Source: Bradyrhizobium sp. ISRA430 (GTDB taxonomy: Bacteria; Pseudomonadota; Alphaproteobacteria; Rhizobiales; Xanthobacteraceae). From it: 64,000 bases of DNA. The stretch covers positions 5,828,001 to 5,892,000 of the forward strand of contig NZ_CP094516.1 of NCBI RefSeq assembly GCF_029909975.1, given 5' to 3'. Of this stretch, positions 19,179 through 28,405 are shown one piece after another. Position 1 is the first letter of the stretch, and each line of letters begins with the position of its first letter. The position numbers and the translations under genes are program-made. A model generated the notes under the pieces. That model worked only from the letters and a program-made list of their open reading frames with translations, did no database searches and was not told where the DNA came from.

Positions 19179-19913
19179 TTACTCGCCGGGGGCGAGATCG
19201 TCGCTCGATCCGGCCGGAGCAGTCTCGCGCTCGCGCTCCGGGCGCGGGCCATGCGGCCGGCGGCGCCGGCGCGGATAGCGCTCGCCGCCACCCTCGAAGC
19301 CGCTGCCCTGGCCGCCGTTCACCTGCGGCTGTGCGCCGGTGATGAAGGACGGCAGCCGGTCGACGCTGCCGGCATCCGATATCACCGGCTGCGGCTGGTT
19401 CTGCGGTTGCGGCTGCTGATATTGCGGCTGCGGACGATGCTCGCGTTCGCGGTGCTCGCGCGGCTGCTGCTGGTCGCGCTGATAGGGTTGCTGGTTGTCG
19501 CGCTGGCCGTCGCGGTCACGCTGCTGATAGGGCTGCTGCTGCGGCTGCGGAACGAAGCCCGGCTCCTGGCCGAAATTCGAGAAACTCTCGCCGTCGTCCT
19601 CGCTGTCCTCGCTGACGATCCCCTCGCCGCGCGGCTGCTGCTGGTTCTGGCGGAACTGCTCCTGGGCCGCCGCGATCATCCGGAAATAGTGCTCGGCGTG
19701 CTGGTAGTAATTCTCGGCCGCGACGGGGTCGCCGGAGGAACGCGCATCGCGCGCGAGTTGAAGGTATTTTTCGGCGATATGCGAAGCCGTGCCGCGGATC
19801 TTGATGTCGGGTCCGTTGGATTCGTAGACCCGGGTCATCGGGTTCTGGCCGCGCCGGTTATTGTTATTGTTATTGCGGTTGCGCATCCGCTGCTTGTTCT
19901 GACCGTTTCTCAT
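19179..19913 (-). CDS. DUF4167 domain protein
   Basis: A 244-residue protein. The first 25 residues are Arg/Asn-rich (a run of six Asn), followed by the conserved DUF4167 helix region (IRGTASHIAEKYLQLARDAR, then AENYYQHAEHYFRMIAAAQE). The rest is disordered, rich in Gln, Pro, Arg and Tyr, ending in Arg/Pro repeats. The composition suggests an RNA-binding protein, and members are typically found near prmC/prfA in Rhizobiales. The function is unproven. Confidence 0.92.
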   Translation of the reverse strand: MRNGQNKQRMRNRNNNNNNRRGQNPMTRVYESNGPDIKIRGTASHIAEKYLQLARDARSSGDPVAAENYYQHAEHYFRMIAAAQEQFRQNQQQPRGEGIVSEDSEDDGESFSNFGQEPGFVPQPQQQPYQQRDRDGQRDNQQPYQRDQQQPREHREREHRPQPQYQQPQPQNQPQPVISDAGSVDRLPSFITGAQPQVNGGQGSGFEGGGERYPRRRRRPHGPRPERERETAPAGSSDDLAPGE

Positions 19914-20376
19914 GTCCTGCCTTTAATTCCAGCCCTAAAAGTTACACGCATTTACTGACTGCTGAGAGCGACCTAACGGCAACGGCTCACATTTCTCGTG
20001 CGCACCGCGCGCAAGAGCGGCCTAAGCCCTGCCAATGTTCGTCGACCGTCGCGCTCAACAAAGACGCGTTCCCCACCGCCAGCATCCATCGCCAGCGAAC
20101 CCACTCATTTCGCCTGCCGAAACAAGCCCAGCTTTCTTGCGTAAATCTTCAAGCGCAATATCAGGCTTTCGTTCACGTTGCGGTCGGAAAGCTGCGCAGC
20201 TCCACGGGCCATCGCGCTTAACAGGACCTGCGGCTTGGAACCGTTAATCAGTAAAGCTCTCGCCCTGAGAGCCCGGCTTTCGCCCGTAAGTCTACGGGGC
20301 CGGTACCGATGTGTTGAACGGAACGTAGTCGTTCCCACGGGATATTCCAAGAGGTTTTTACAGTCCAATCGGGCTT
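19914..20376. other. Large non-coding gap between prmC and DUF4167 gene
   Basis: This 463-bp gap lies on the minus-strand transcript between prmC and the DUF4167 gene. The only frame of note (20105-20368, minus) reads as Arg/Leu-rich and matches nothing I recognise. The region is AT-richer than its neighbours and may hold the DUF4167 promoter or a small RNA. Confidence 0.35.
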
Positions 20377-21324
20377 TTATGGGGTCATTTTTCGGGCCGA
20401 AACCGCCCTTGGAACACCCGCCAGATCGGCCCTTGCTGGCCTGTCCATCGATAACGCGGCTGCTGCCATCAAGGTTTCAATGCCCTGAGCCTGACCCTGT
20501 CCCGCCTCGACGATCAGTGCCCCGCCGGGCGCGAGACGTTCCGCCGCTTGCGGGATCAAGGCGCGATAGGCGTCGAAGCCGTCATGGCCGCCGTCGAGCG
20601 CAAGGTGCGGGTCGTGGTCGCGGACCTCCGCGCTCAAATTCGCGATGTCCGCCGAAGCAATGTAGGGCGGGTTCGACACGATCAGGTCGAACGGACCCGA
20701 AAGGGCCGCCGCATAGTAGCACGCGACGAATCCGGTGCGGTCGGAAAGCCCGAGAGCCGCCGCATTCTCGCGCGCCGTGCCGAGCGCCGTCAGGCTGACA
20801 TCGGTGCCGACGCCGAAGGCTTCGGGAATCTCGTGCAGCAATGAGAGCAGGATGGCGCCTGACCCGACGCCAATATCGGCGATCCGCGGGCGTCGTCCCG
20901 ATGCCGGGAGCTCGCGAAAAATCTCCAGCGCCAGCTCGACGACGGTCTCTGTGTCCGGCCGCGGCACCAGCGTCGCCTCGGACAATCGAAACGGCAGGCC
21001 CCAGAATTCCCGCGTGCCGAGAATGCGTGCGACAGGCTCATGTGCGAGCCGGCGCTGCGCATATTGCTCGAGCCGTACGGCTTCCTCGGGCGTGAGCTGT
21101 CGCGCTGCCTGCGAGATCATGCCGGTCAGATCGAGGTTCAGTGCGGCGCCCACGAGCAGGCGCGCGTCGAGGCCTGCGTTCTCGATGCCGGCCGACTGCA
21201 GCCGTGCCGCCAGGATCCGCCGCGCGTTCTCGATACTGCTGCCGAATTCGGAATCTGTCGCCAATGAAGCTATCCTGCCTGGCATCGTGGATAGATCGGC
21301 GGCTGCGCTTGCGTCAACGGACAT
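20377..21324 (-). CDS. prmC: Release factor glutamine methyltransferase
   Basis: A 315-residue enzyme that methylates the Gln of the GGQ motif in release factors 1 and 2. It has the N-terminal helical domain, the AdoMet motif IADIGVGSGAILLSL, and the catalytic NPPY in IVSNPPYIASAD. VPRPDTETVVE is the family's PRPDTE motif. Its target, prfA, is upstream on the same strand, but 680 nt away with a HIT remnant and a MarR gene between on the other strand, whereas the two are usually adjacent. The ATG at 21324 (MSVDASAAADL) is chosen; a longer frame upstream overlaps the HIT remnant and is not family-like. Confidence 0.93.
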   Translation of the reverse strand: MSVDASAAADLSTMPGRIASLATDSEFGSSIENARRILAARLQSAGIENAGLDARLLVGAALNLDLTGMISQAARQLTPEEAVRLEQYAQRRLAHEPVARILGTREFWGLPFRLSEATLVPRPDTETVVELALEIFRELPASGRRPRIADIGVGSGAILLSLLHEIPEAFGVGTDVSLTALGTARENAAALGLSDRTGFVACYYAAALSGPFDLIVSNPPYIASADIANLSAEVRDHDPHLALDGGHDGFDAYRALIPQAAERLAPGGALIVEAGQGQAQGIETLMAAAALSMDRPARADLAGVPRAVSARKMTP

Positions 21325-21362
21325 GATCGCGTTTGATCGCGCCGGCGGCGACGGCAAGACCC

Positions 21363-21473
21363 ATGACGGCATATGACGCTCAGAATGTCTTCGCGAAAAT
21401 CCTCCGCGGCGAGTTTCCCGGCTTCGAGGTCTTCTGGGACGAGCGCACCTTCGCCTTCCCTGCTGACGAATGA
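21363..21473 (+). pseudogene. N-terminal remnant of a HIT-family (histidine triad) hydrolase
   Basis: A 36-codon frame begins MTAYDAQNVFAKILRGEFPG and continues FEVFWDERTFAF before ending PADE-stop. The first 30 residues match the typical start of HIT nucleotide hydrolases of alphaproteobacteria (YDPNNIFAKILRGEFP, KVYEDDRxYAF, as I recall the family), which are about 140 residues long. Everything after this, including the HxHxH motif, is missing. The family-like sequence stops abruptly about 55 nt before the MarR start, so a deletion or replacement has removed the rest. The original start codon is kept and is divergent from prmC. Confidence 0.75.
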
Positions 21474-21528
21474 AGCAGCCGCCGAAAGGGACGTCGTCGC
21501 GTCGCGCGAGTTGAGGCAGAAGGCAGGG

Positions 21529-21999
21529 ATGGCTCAATCGAAGCGGAAGAAGGAACGCCCGGTGTCTGTGTGGCCCTCAAAGGGCGGCGCGATGCGGGAG
21601 TCCGACTATGCGGCGCTTGCGCAGTTTCGCTACCAGCTCCGAACCTTCCTGGCATTCAGTGAAGCCGCGGCCAAGCGCGCCGGCCTGACACCGCAGCAGC
21701 ACCAGGCGCTGTTGGCGATCAAGGGATTTGCTGGCCACGAGGCCGCAAGCGTCGGCGACCTCGCGCGCTTCCTCCTGATCCGGCACCACACGGCCGTGGA
21801 GCTGATGGATCGCATGACCAAGTTGAAGCTGATCGTACGGGAGGCCGATCCGCAGGATGCAAGGCGCGTGCTGGTCAAGCTGACGGCCAGGGGCGAGCAG
21901 AAGCTGCGCTCGCTCTCGCGGATTCATCTGGACGAGCTGCGTGCCGCAACGCCAGCCTTGAGCAGGATCCTGCGATCGTTCCGGGCCAAAGCGCGCTGA
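21529..21999 (+). CDS. MarR family transcriptional regulator
   Basis: A 156-residue winged-helix protein. The recognition region reads VGDLARFLLIRHHTAVELMD, followed by LIVREADPQDARRVLVKLTA, the MarR wing; helices at both ends make the dimer interface (FLAFSEAAAKRAGLTPQQHQ). The ATG at 21529 follows AGGCAGGG; an in-frame extension to 21373 is only the truncated HIT gene read out of frame. It is convergent with prfA (9 nt apart) and has no obvious target gene beside it. Its position over a HIT remnant, splitting prfA from prmC, suggests that it arrived by transfer. Confidence 0.88.
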   Translation: MAQSKRKKERPVSVWPSKGGAMRESDYAALAQFRYQLRTFLAFSEAAAKRAGLTPQQHQALLAIKGFAGHEAASVGDLARFLLIRHHTAVELMDRMTKLKLIVREADPQDARRVLVKLTARGEQKLRSLSRIHLDELRAATPALSRILRSFRAKAR

Positions 22000-22007
22000 A
22001 GCCGGGC

Positions 22008-23093
22008 TCAGGCCGCGGCACCTTGCGCTGCGAGCTGGGCGGCCTGGTGCTCGGTGGTCAGTGCATCGATCAACTCGCCGAGCGCCTCGCCCGCGATCAC
22101 CTGCGGTAGCTTGTAGAGCGTCAGGTTGATGCGGTGGTCGGTGACGCGTCCTTGCGGGAAATTATAGGTGCGGATGCGCTCACTGCGGTCACCGGAGCCG
22201 ACCTTCTCCTTGCGGTCGGCCGAGCGCGCGGCCTCGAGCCGCTGGCGCTCGGCATCGTAGATGCGCGAGCGCAGGATGTTCATCGCAGAGGCGCGGTTCT
22301 TGTGCTGCGAGCGGCTGTCCTGCATCATCACCACGATCCCGGTCGGGATGTGGGTGATGCGGATCGCCGATTCGGTCTTGTTGACGTGCTGCCCGCCCGC
22401 GCCTTGCGCGCGCATGGTCTCGATCCGCAGGTCATCGTTCTTGATGTCGACGTCGACGTCCTCGACCTCCGGCAGCACCGCGACGGTGGCGGCGGAAGTG
22501 TGGATGCGCCCCTGCGTCTCGGTGTCGGGCACGCGCTGCACCCGATGCACGCCGGATTCGAATTTCAGCTTCGAGAACGCGCCGCGGCCCTGCACCTCGG
22601 CGATGATTTCCTTGTAGCCGCCGACGGTGCCTTCGCTGGCCGAGATCACCTCGACCTTCCAGCCCTGCAAACTGGCAAAGCGTTCGTACATCCGGAACAG
22701 GTCGCCGGCGAACAGCGAAGCCTCGTCGCCGCCGGTGCCGGCGCGAATTTCCAGCACCACGTTGCGATCATCCATGGCGTCCTTGGGCAGCAGCGCGACA
22801 CGGATTTCTTGGACGAGCTCCTCGATTCTGCGATTGAGCTCGTCGCGCTCGGCTTCCGCCATGCCGCGCATCTCGGCGTCGGTTGCGGGATCGGCGATCA
22901 GCGCCTCGGTGTCGGCGAGCTCTTTCACGGCAGAACGATAGGCCTTCACCGCCTCGATCAGCGGGCTGATCTCGGCGAGCTCGCGCGTGATTTGCACATA
23001 GCGCTCGGAAGCGAGTTGGCCGAGCGATTCGGCTTCGAGCGAGGCGTGGTGCGCGAGCAGGACGTCCAGTTTGGCTTCGGGGAGTAACGACAT
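22008..23093 (-). CDS. prfA: Peptide chain release factor 1
   Basis: A 361-residue class I release factor that recognises UAA and UAG and triggers peptidyl-tRNA hydrolysis in the ribosome. The GGQ motif is in [18 protein letters not shown], and the anticodon-loop region [18 protein letters not shown] fits RF1. The length is standard. ptsP ends upstream on the same strand with a 57-nt gap, so ptsP-prfA may be co-transcribed. The start ATG at 23093 gives [10 protein letters not shown]. Confidence 0.97.
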   Translation of the reverse strand: MSLLPEAKLDVLLAHHASLEAESLGQLASERYVQITRELAEISPLIEAVKAYRSAVKELADTEALIADPATDAEMRGMAEAERDELNRRIEELVQEIRVALLPKDAMDDRNVVLEIRAGTGGDEASLFAGDLFRMYERFASLQGWKVEVISASEGTVGGYKEIIAEVQGRGAFSKLKFESGVHRVQRVPDTETQGRIHTSAATVAVLPEVEDVDVDIKNDDLRIETMRAQGAGGQHVNKTESAIRITHIPTGIVVMMQDSRSQHKNRASAMNILRSRIYDAERQRLEAARSADRKEKVGSGDRSERIRTYNFPQGRVTDHRINLTLYKLPQVIAGEALGELIDALTTEHQAAQLAAQGAAA

Positions 23094-23150
23094 CGGTTCA
23101 GTCTCAAAGAGCGGACGGAGGGCAAGGCGGAAGCGAAGCGAACCGGCCCG

Positions 23151-25418
23151 CTACAACGCCAGCCCCTCGGCTTCGGCGAACTCCGTCAGCTTCTGCCGGA
23201 TCGAGACGCTGCCCGTAGGCGCGTCCAGCAAGGGGCCGAGCATCGCCTCGGCCTTCTTCGCATCGAGATCGATGATCATCGCCTTGACCGGACCGAGCGC
23301 CGTGGCCGAGAGCGACAGCGAGCGATAGCCCATCGCGATCAGTGCCAGAGCACCGATCGGCTTGGAGGCCATCTCGCCGCAGAGCGAGAGCGATTTCTGC
23401 GCCGCGTTCGACTTGCGCGCGATCTCGCGCAGCACGCGCAGGATCGGCGCCGACATGGTGTCGAAGCGTTCCGAGACCTTGGCGTTGCCGCGGTCGACCG
23501 CGAACAGGAACTGGAACAGGTCGTTGGAGCCGACCGAGATGAAGTCGACCTTCTTCAGGAGCTCGTCGAGCTGATAGAGCAGCGCCGGCACCTCGACCAT
23601 GGTGCCGATGTCGATACGCTCCGGCAGCGTGTGGCCGTGCTGGCGCAAGTAAGTCAGCTCGCGCTCGACTAGTGCCTTGGCGGCGTCGAATTCGGCGACC
23701 TCGGAGATCATTGGGAACATGATCCGCAGCGCGCGGCCGCCGCCGGCGCGCAAGAGCGCGCGGATCTGGCCGCGCAGCAGCCCGGGGCGGTCCAGCCCGA
23801 GCCGGATCGCACGCCAGCCCAGCGCGGGATTTTCCTCGATCACGGTCTCCATATAGGGCAGCGCCTTGTCGCCGCCGATATCCAGCGTGCGGAAGGTGAC
23901 GGGCTTGCTGCCTGCGGCATCGAGCACGGCGCGGTACAGCGCGAGCTGGTCGCTGGTGCGCGGCAGGCTCTGCCCCACCATGAATTGCAGCTCGGTGCGG
24001 AACAGTCCGATGCCGCCGCTGCCGGTGTCGTCGATATGGGGCAGGTCGATGGCGAGACCCGCATTGATCAACAGCTCGACCTTCTGGCCGTCCTTGGTCA
24101 CGCAGGGCCTGTCGCGCAGCGCCAGATACTGCGCCTGCCGGCGGGCGCGGAAGCGCACGCGCTCAGCATAGGCGGCCTCGATCTCCTGCGAGGGGCGCAC
24201 ATAGATCGAGCCGGAGGTGCCGTCGACGATGATGGCGTCGCCGGGATCGGCGATGCCGGGCGCGTTCGGCACTTCACCGACTGCGGGAATGCCGAGCGCG
24301 CGCGCCACGATCGAGACGTGGGAATTGGCGGTGCCTTCCTCCAGCACGATGCCGCGCAAGCGCTTGCGGTCGTAGTCGAGCAGCGCCGCCGGGCCCATCG
24401 CGCGCGCGATGACGATGGCATTGTCGGGCAAGTGCTCGCGCGAGGGCGCGTGGTCCTGGCCGACGAGCTGCCGCATCAGGCGATAGCCGAGATCCTCCAG
24501 ATCGTGCAGGCGGTCGCGCAAATAGGGATCGGTCGAGCGCAGCATGCGCGCGCGGGTGTCGGACTGCACGCGCTCGACCGCAGCCTCGGCGGTGAGACCC
24601 GTGGCGACCGCTTCGTGCAGCTTGTGCGACCAACCCTGGTCGTTGGCGAACATGCGGTAGGCTTCGAGCACGTCGCGGTGCTCGCCGCCGTCGGCGACGT
24701 CGCCGCGCTCCAGCATGCGATCGAGGTCGGAGCGCAGCTTGGCGAGCGCGCTGTCGAGCCGCTTGATCTCCTTCGGCAGATCCTCGGCGATGTAGTCCTT
24801 GATGACGACACGCGGCTCGTGCAGCACGACATGACCGAGCGCGATGCCGTCCGACAGGATGGCGCCGACCTTCTGGGTGGAATGGCGCGCCGCCGGCTCG
24901 AGGCCGGGCTGGGCCAGTGCGGACAGCTCGCCGGAGGCGATCAGCTCCGCCAGCACCATGGCGGTGGTCTGGAGTGCCTCCAGCTCCTCCTCGACATAGT
25001 TGCGCTTGGCGCGGTTCTGCACCACCAGCACGCCGAGCGTGTTGCCGGCGCGCAGGATCGGCACGCCGAGGAAGGAGTGATAGATTTCTTCGCCGGTCTC
25101 GGGGCGGAACGAGAAGGCGGGGTGGCTCTGCGCATCGCTCAGGTTGAGCGGCGTCGCTTCGCTGGCGACGAGGCCGACCAGGCCCTCATGGGCGCTCAGC
25201 ACGGTGTGGTGCACCGCCTCGCGGTTGAGACCTTCGGTGGCGTAGAGCTCGAGCGTGTTGTCGATGCGCAGCACATAGACCGAGCACACCTCGGCCACCA
25301 TGTTGGCGGCGATCAGCACCACGATCTTGTCCAGCCGCTCTTGGGCCGAGACCTGCTCCGCCATGGTTTCGCGGAGCCGTCTCAATAAGACGCGGGGACC
25401 TCCCGATGCGCTCCGCAT
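23151..25418 (-). CDS. ptsP: Phosphoenolpyruvate-protein phosphotransferase PtsP (EI-Ntr)
   Basis: A 755-residue first component of the nitrogen PTS, passing phosphate from PEP to NPr. It has a GAF domain at about residues 20-165 (sensing glutamine/2-oxoglutarate in homologues), the PEP-utiliser N-domain, and the swivelling His domain with NSHVSIVARALGIPAV (His near residue 367). The catalytic domain includes GGIGLFRTELQFM, LDIGGDKALPY and SVGSNDLFQF. The system regulates nitrogen and PHB metabolism in alphaproteobacteria. lysC is upstream with a 268-nt gap; lysC-ptsP linkage is conserved in Rhizobiales. Confidence 0.96.
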   Translation of the reverse strand: MRSASGGPRVLLRRLRETMAEQVSAQERLDKIVVLIAANMVAEVCSVYVLRIDNTLELYATEGLNREAVHHTVLSAHEGLVGLVASEATPLNLSDAQSHPAFSFRPETGEEIYHSFLGVPILRAGNTLGVLVVQNRAKRNYVEEELEALQTTAMVLAELIASGELSALAQPGLEPAARHSTQKVGAILSDGIALGHVVLHEPRVVIKDYIAEDLPKEIKRLDSALAKLRSDLDRMLERGDVADGGEHRDVLEAYRMFANDQGWSHKLHEAVATGLTAEAAVERVQSDTRARMLRSTDPYLRDRLHDLEDLGYRLMRQLVGQDHAPSREHLPDNAIVIARAMGPAALLDYDRKRLRGIVLEEGTANSHVSIVARALGIPAVGEVPNAPGIADPGDAIIVDGTSGSIYVRPSQEIEAAYAERVRFRARRQAQYLALRDRPCVTKDGQKVELLINAGLAIDLPHIDDTGSGGIGLFRTELQFMVGQSLPRTSDQLALYRAVLDAAGSKPVTFRTLDIGGDKALPYMETVIEENPALGWRAIRLGLDRPGLLRGQIRALLRAGGGRALRIMFPMISEVAEFDAAKALVERELTYLRQHGHTLPERIDIGTMVEVPALLYQLDELLKKVDFISVGSNDLFQFLFAVDRGNAKVSERFDTMSAPILRVLREIARKSNAAQKSLSLCGEMASKPIGALALIAMGYRSLSLSATALGPVKAMIIDLDAKKAEAMLGPLLDAPTGSVSIRQKLTEFAEAEGLAL

Positions 25419-25630
25419 GTGCCGTCAATCTCCTTCATCTACCAGGGCCCGGAGGCCCCTGGCGGCTCGCCCGAAAAATCCAGAAAAACAACAAACTTGC
25501 TCATCCGGTGCCGGCCCCAGCGTCGCTTGAGCCGAATCGGCACCGCCTCAACTGGGGCACAGTTTGTGGCAGCCCACCCTGTTCGCCGTATAGCGAATTG
25601 GGGCTTGTTTTGCCAAGCAAAACGCCTGCC

Positions 25631-25660
25631 AAACGCGAAGGTGTGTACACCTTCGCGTTT
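25631..25660. terminator. 30-bp near-perfect palindrome between lysC and ptsP
   Basis: Two perfect 14-bp arms, aaacgcgaaggtgt and acaccttcgcgttt, with only 2 nt between them. It lies 27 nt past the lysC stop. Read on the lysC strand it is followed by ggcaggcgttttgc, with a modest T-run, so it may terminate lysC. Alternatively it could be a protein-binding palindrome upstream of ptsP. Confidence 0.55.
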
Positions 25661-25686
25661 GCTGCGACCGCTAAGAGAAAATTCGT

Positions 25687-26943
25687 CTAGGCCTGATCGA
25701 GGCCGTAGAGCGTGTGCAGGGTGCGCACCGCGAGCTCGGTATAGGCGGCGTCGATCAAAACCGAGAATTTGATCTCGGAGGTTGTGATGGCGCGGATGTT
25801 GATATTCCGCCCGGCGAGGGCCGAGAACGCCTGAGCGGCGACGCCGGCATGGCTGCGCATGCCGCTGCCGATCACCGATATCTTGGCGACGTCGGTAGCG
25901 CTGTCGAGCCGGGCGTAGCCGATCTTGTCCTTGGCCGCGGTGATCGTGTCCTTGGCGCGGGCATAGTCGGCCGCCGGCACCGTGAAGGTGAGATCGGTGG
26001 TCTTGCCGTCTTCGGAGACGTTCTGCACGATCATGTCGACGTTGATGTTGGCATCCGCCAGCGGGCCGAAGATCGAAGCGGCCACGCCGGGCTTGTCCTC
26101 GATCTGGCGCACCGAGATCTGGGCCTCGTCCTTGGAAAAGGCGATGCCGGTGACGACGTGGCTTTCCATGATCTCCTCCTCGCTGCAGATCAGCGTGCCG
26201 GGCGGCTGGTTGGCATGCGGGTCGATATCCTCGGGCTTGTCGAAGCTCGAGCGGACGAAGATCGGCATGTTTTGGACCATGCCGAGTTCCACCGAACGAA
26301 CCTGGAGCACCTTGGCGCCCTGAGAAGCCAGTTCCAGCATGTCTTCGAATGCGATCTTGTCGAGCGGGCGCGCCTTCGGCACGATCCGCGGGTCGGTGGT
26401 GTAGACGCCGTCGACATCCGTGTAGATGTCGCAGCGGTCCGCCTTGATGGCGGCGGCGATCGCGACCGCCGAGGTGTCCGAGCCGCCGCGGCCGAGCGTG
26501 GTGATGCGGCCCGTGTCGGGGTTGATGCCCTGGAAACCGGCGATGACCGCGACTTCCTTCCGCTCCTTGAAGCGGGTGATGATCTCGCCGCCGTCGATGC
26601 CCTCGATCCGGGCCGACGCATGGGCGTCGCTGGTCTTGATCGGGATCTGCCAGCCCTGCCAGGAGCGGGCCTGGATGCCCATGCCCTGGAGCACGATGGC
26701 CAGCAGGCCCGAGGTGACCTGCTCGCCCGAGGCGACCACGGCGTCGTATTCGCGCGCATCGTGTAGAGGCGAGGCCTCGGTGCACCAGGCCACGAGCTCG
26801 TTGGTTTTGCCGGACATCGCGGAGACGACCACGGCCACCTCGTGGCCGGCGTCGACCTCACGCTTCACGTGGCGTGCGACGTTGCGGATACGTTCGATGT
26901 TGGCGACGGACGTGCCGCCGAATTTCATCACGAGGCGGCTCAT
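25687..26943 (-). CDS. lysC: Aspartate kinase
   Basis: A 418-residue enzyme that phosphorylates aspartate, the entry step to lysine, threonine, methionine and diaminopimelate. The N-terminal kinase domain shows MKFGGTSVANIERIRNVA, and the GRGGSDTSAVAIAAA motif is near residues 150-165. Two ACT domains at the C-terminus (VVTGIAFSKDEAQISVRQIE; KISVIGSGMRSHAGVAAQAF) are the likely sites of lysine/threonine feedback. It is divergent from the PH-domain gene. Confidence 0.97.
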   Translation of the reverse strand: MSRLVMKFGGTSVANIERIRNVARHVKREVDAGHEVAVVVSAMSGKTNELVAWCTEASPLHDAREYDAVVASGEQVTSGLLAIVLQGMGIQARSWQGWQIPIKTSDAHASARIEGIDGGEIITRFKERKEVAVIAGFQGINPDTGRITTLGRGGSDTSAVAIAAAIKADRCDIYTDVDGVYTTDPRIVPKARPLDKIAFEDMLELASQGAKVLQVRSVELGMVQNMPIFVRSSFDKPEDIDPHANQPPGTLICSEEEIMESHVVTGIAFSKDEAQISVRQIEDKPGVAASIFGPLADANINVDMIVQNVSEDGKTTDLTFTVPAADYARAKDTITAAKDKIGYARLDSATDVAKISVIGSGMRSHAGVAAQAFSALAGRNINIRAITTSEIKFSVLIDAAYTELAVRTLHTLYGLDQA

Positions 26944-27090
26944 GACGACGCGTGCATTCCCTCATAAGGATAAGTATGGTGACCCGCGCGAGACGATGCC
27001 GCGGACACCCGACGCGCGTATACAGAGGGGCGGGGCCGGGGGCAAGCGGGTTCCTGCGGGGGCAGGCGGGGGTATGGGTTAACCGAGATC

Positions 27091-27558
27091 ATGGCGCGGT
27101 ACATCGACGAGATCCTGCAGCCCGGCGAGAAGGTGCTGTATTCGACCAATGCGCACTGGATCTTCTACTTTCCGGCCATCGTGGCCTGGATCGTCGCTTT
27201 GGCCTTGTTCGTGTTGTCCCGGCAGACCGTTGTCGAGGGCCTCGTGCTGCTGTGTCTCGTCGCCGCCGCCCTTGTGGCGCTGGCCGCCTTGTACTGGACG
27301 GTGAAAGGCTGGTTCCATCGCTTCACGACCGAGACCGACGTGACTAATTTGCGGGTCGTGCACAAGACCGGGTTCATCAAGCGCCGCACCTTCGAGATGG
27401 CATTGGACAAGGTCGAGAGCGTCGACGTCAACCAGTCTATTCTTGGACGTATTCTCAACTATGGCGACGTGACGATTCGCGGCGTCGGCGAGGGGATCGA
27501 GACGATCAAGACGGTCGACTCACCGCTCGCCTTTCGTAGTTCGATCACCACGCGGTAG
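27091..27558 (+). CDS. Membrane protein with bacterial PH domain
   Basis: A 155-residue protein with two membrane segments near the N-terminus (WIFYFPAIVAWIVALALFVL; VLLCLVAAALVALAALYW) and a cytosolic bacterial PH (YdbS/bPH2) domain (ETDVTNLRVVHKTGFIKRRT, then LDKVESVDVNQSILGRILNY). LGRILNYGDVTIRGVG is the hallmark end of this family. Its function is unknown. ubiG follows 14 nt downstream, so they are probably co-transcribed, but a functional link to ubiquinone is only suggestive. Confidence 0.92.
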   Translation: MARYIDEILQPGEKVLYSTNAHWIFYFPAIVAWIVALALFVLSRQTVVEGLVLLCLVAAALVALAALYWTVKGWFHRFTTETDVTNLRVVHKTGFIKRRTFEMALDKVESVDVNQSILGRILNYGDVTIRGVGEGIETIKTVDSPLAFRSSITTR

Positions 27559-27572
27559 GACCGCGCGTATTC

Positions 27573-28346
27573 ATGAGCATGCAGCAAAATCCTTCCGCAA
27601 CCGCATCTGGCCAGCCAGGCTCGACCGTCGACGCCGCAGAGATCGCGAAATTCTCGAAACTCTCGGCGGAGTGGTGGGACCCCAAGGGCAAGATGGCGCC
27701 GCTGCACCGGATCAATCCGCTGCGGCTCGGCTACATTCGTGACGCCGCCTGCCGCAAGTTCGAGCGCAACGTGCGCAGCCTCAACTGCCTCGCGGGCCTG
27801 CGCCTGCTCGACATCGGCTGCGGCGCCGGCCTGCTCTGCGAGCCCTTGTCACGGCTCGGCGCGCAGGTCATCGGCATCGACCCTTCGTCAAGCAACATCG
27901 CAGCCGCAAGGCTGCATGCCAACAAGGGGCATCTTGCCATCGACTATCGCTGCACCACGGTCGAGGAGATCGACCCGCGCGAGCGCTTCGACATCGTGCT
28001 GGCGATGGAGGTGGTCGAGCATGTCACCGACGTCGGCATGTTCCTCAATCGCTGCGCCGCGATGCTGAAGCCGAACGGACTGATGGTGGTTTCGACGTTG
28101 AACCGCAACTGGAAGAGTTTCGCGCTCGCCATCGTCGGCGCCGAATACGTCCTGCGCTGGCTGCCGCGCGGCACCCATGAGTGGAACAAGTTCGTCACCC
28201 CCGACGAGCTCGCAAAACACCTGCTCGACAACCGCCTCGTCATCACCGAGCAGACCGGCGTCGTCTACAGCCCGTTCGCCGATAAATGGACCCTCTCCTC
28301 CGACATGGACGTGAATTACATGGTGGTGGCGGAAGGGATGGTGTGA
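27573..28346 (+). CDS. ubiG: Ubiquinone biosynthesis O-methyltransferase
   Basis: A 257-residue class I methyltransferase that performs the two O-methylations in ubiquinone synthesis. AdoMet motif I is LLDIGCGAGLLCEPL, and the family start EIAKFSKLSAEWWDPKGKM is a UbiG signature. VVSTLNRNWKSFALAIVGAE and LPRGTHEWNKFVTP are also typical. It is downstream of a PH-domain gene in a likely operon and ends before a long dispersed repeat. Confidence 0.96.
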   Translation: MSMQQNPSATASGQPGSTVDAAEIAKFSKLSAEWWDPKGKMAPLHRINPLRLGYIRDAACRKFERNVRSLNCLAGLRLLDIGCGAGLLCEPLSRLGAQVIGIDPSSSNIAAARLHANKGHLAIDYRCTTVEEIDPRERFDIVLAMEVVEHVTDVGMFLNRCAAMLKPNGLMVVSTLNRNWKSFALAIVGAEYVLRWLPRGTHEWNKFVTPDELAKHLLDNRLVITEQTGVVYSPFADKWTLSSDMDVNYMVVAEGMV

Positions 28347-28405
28347 TCGCTCTCCCTATCCCCTGAGCTGCCTGCAAGATGCCCACTGCAGCAACAACAA
28401 AAGCT

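Noticed and set aside
20105..20368. Minus-strand frame of 87 residues before DUF4167
   Set aside because: Composition is Arg/Leu-rich without pattern, codon use is unlike neighbours, and no start signal is seen.
21373..21528. Extended MarR start at 21373
   Set aside because: The first 52 residues are the HIT remnant read in the wrong frame (Ser-rich), so the MarR start is set at 21529.
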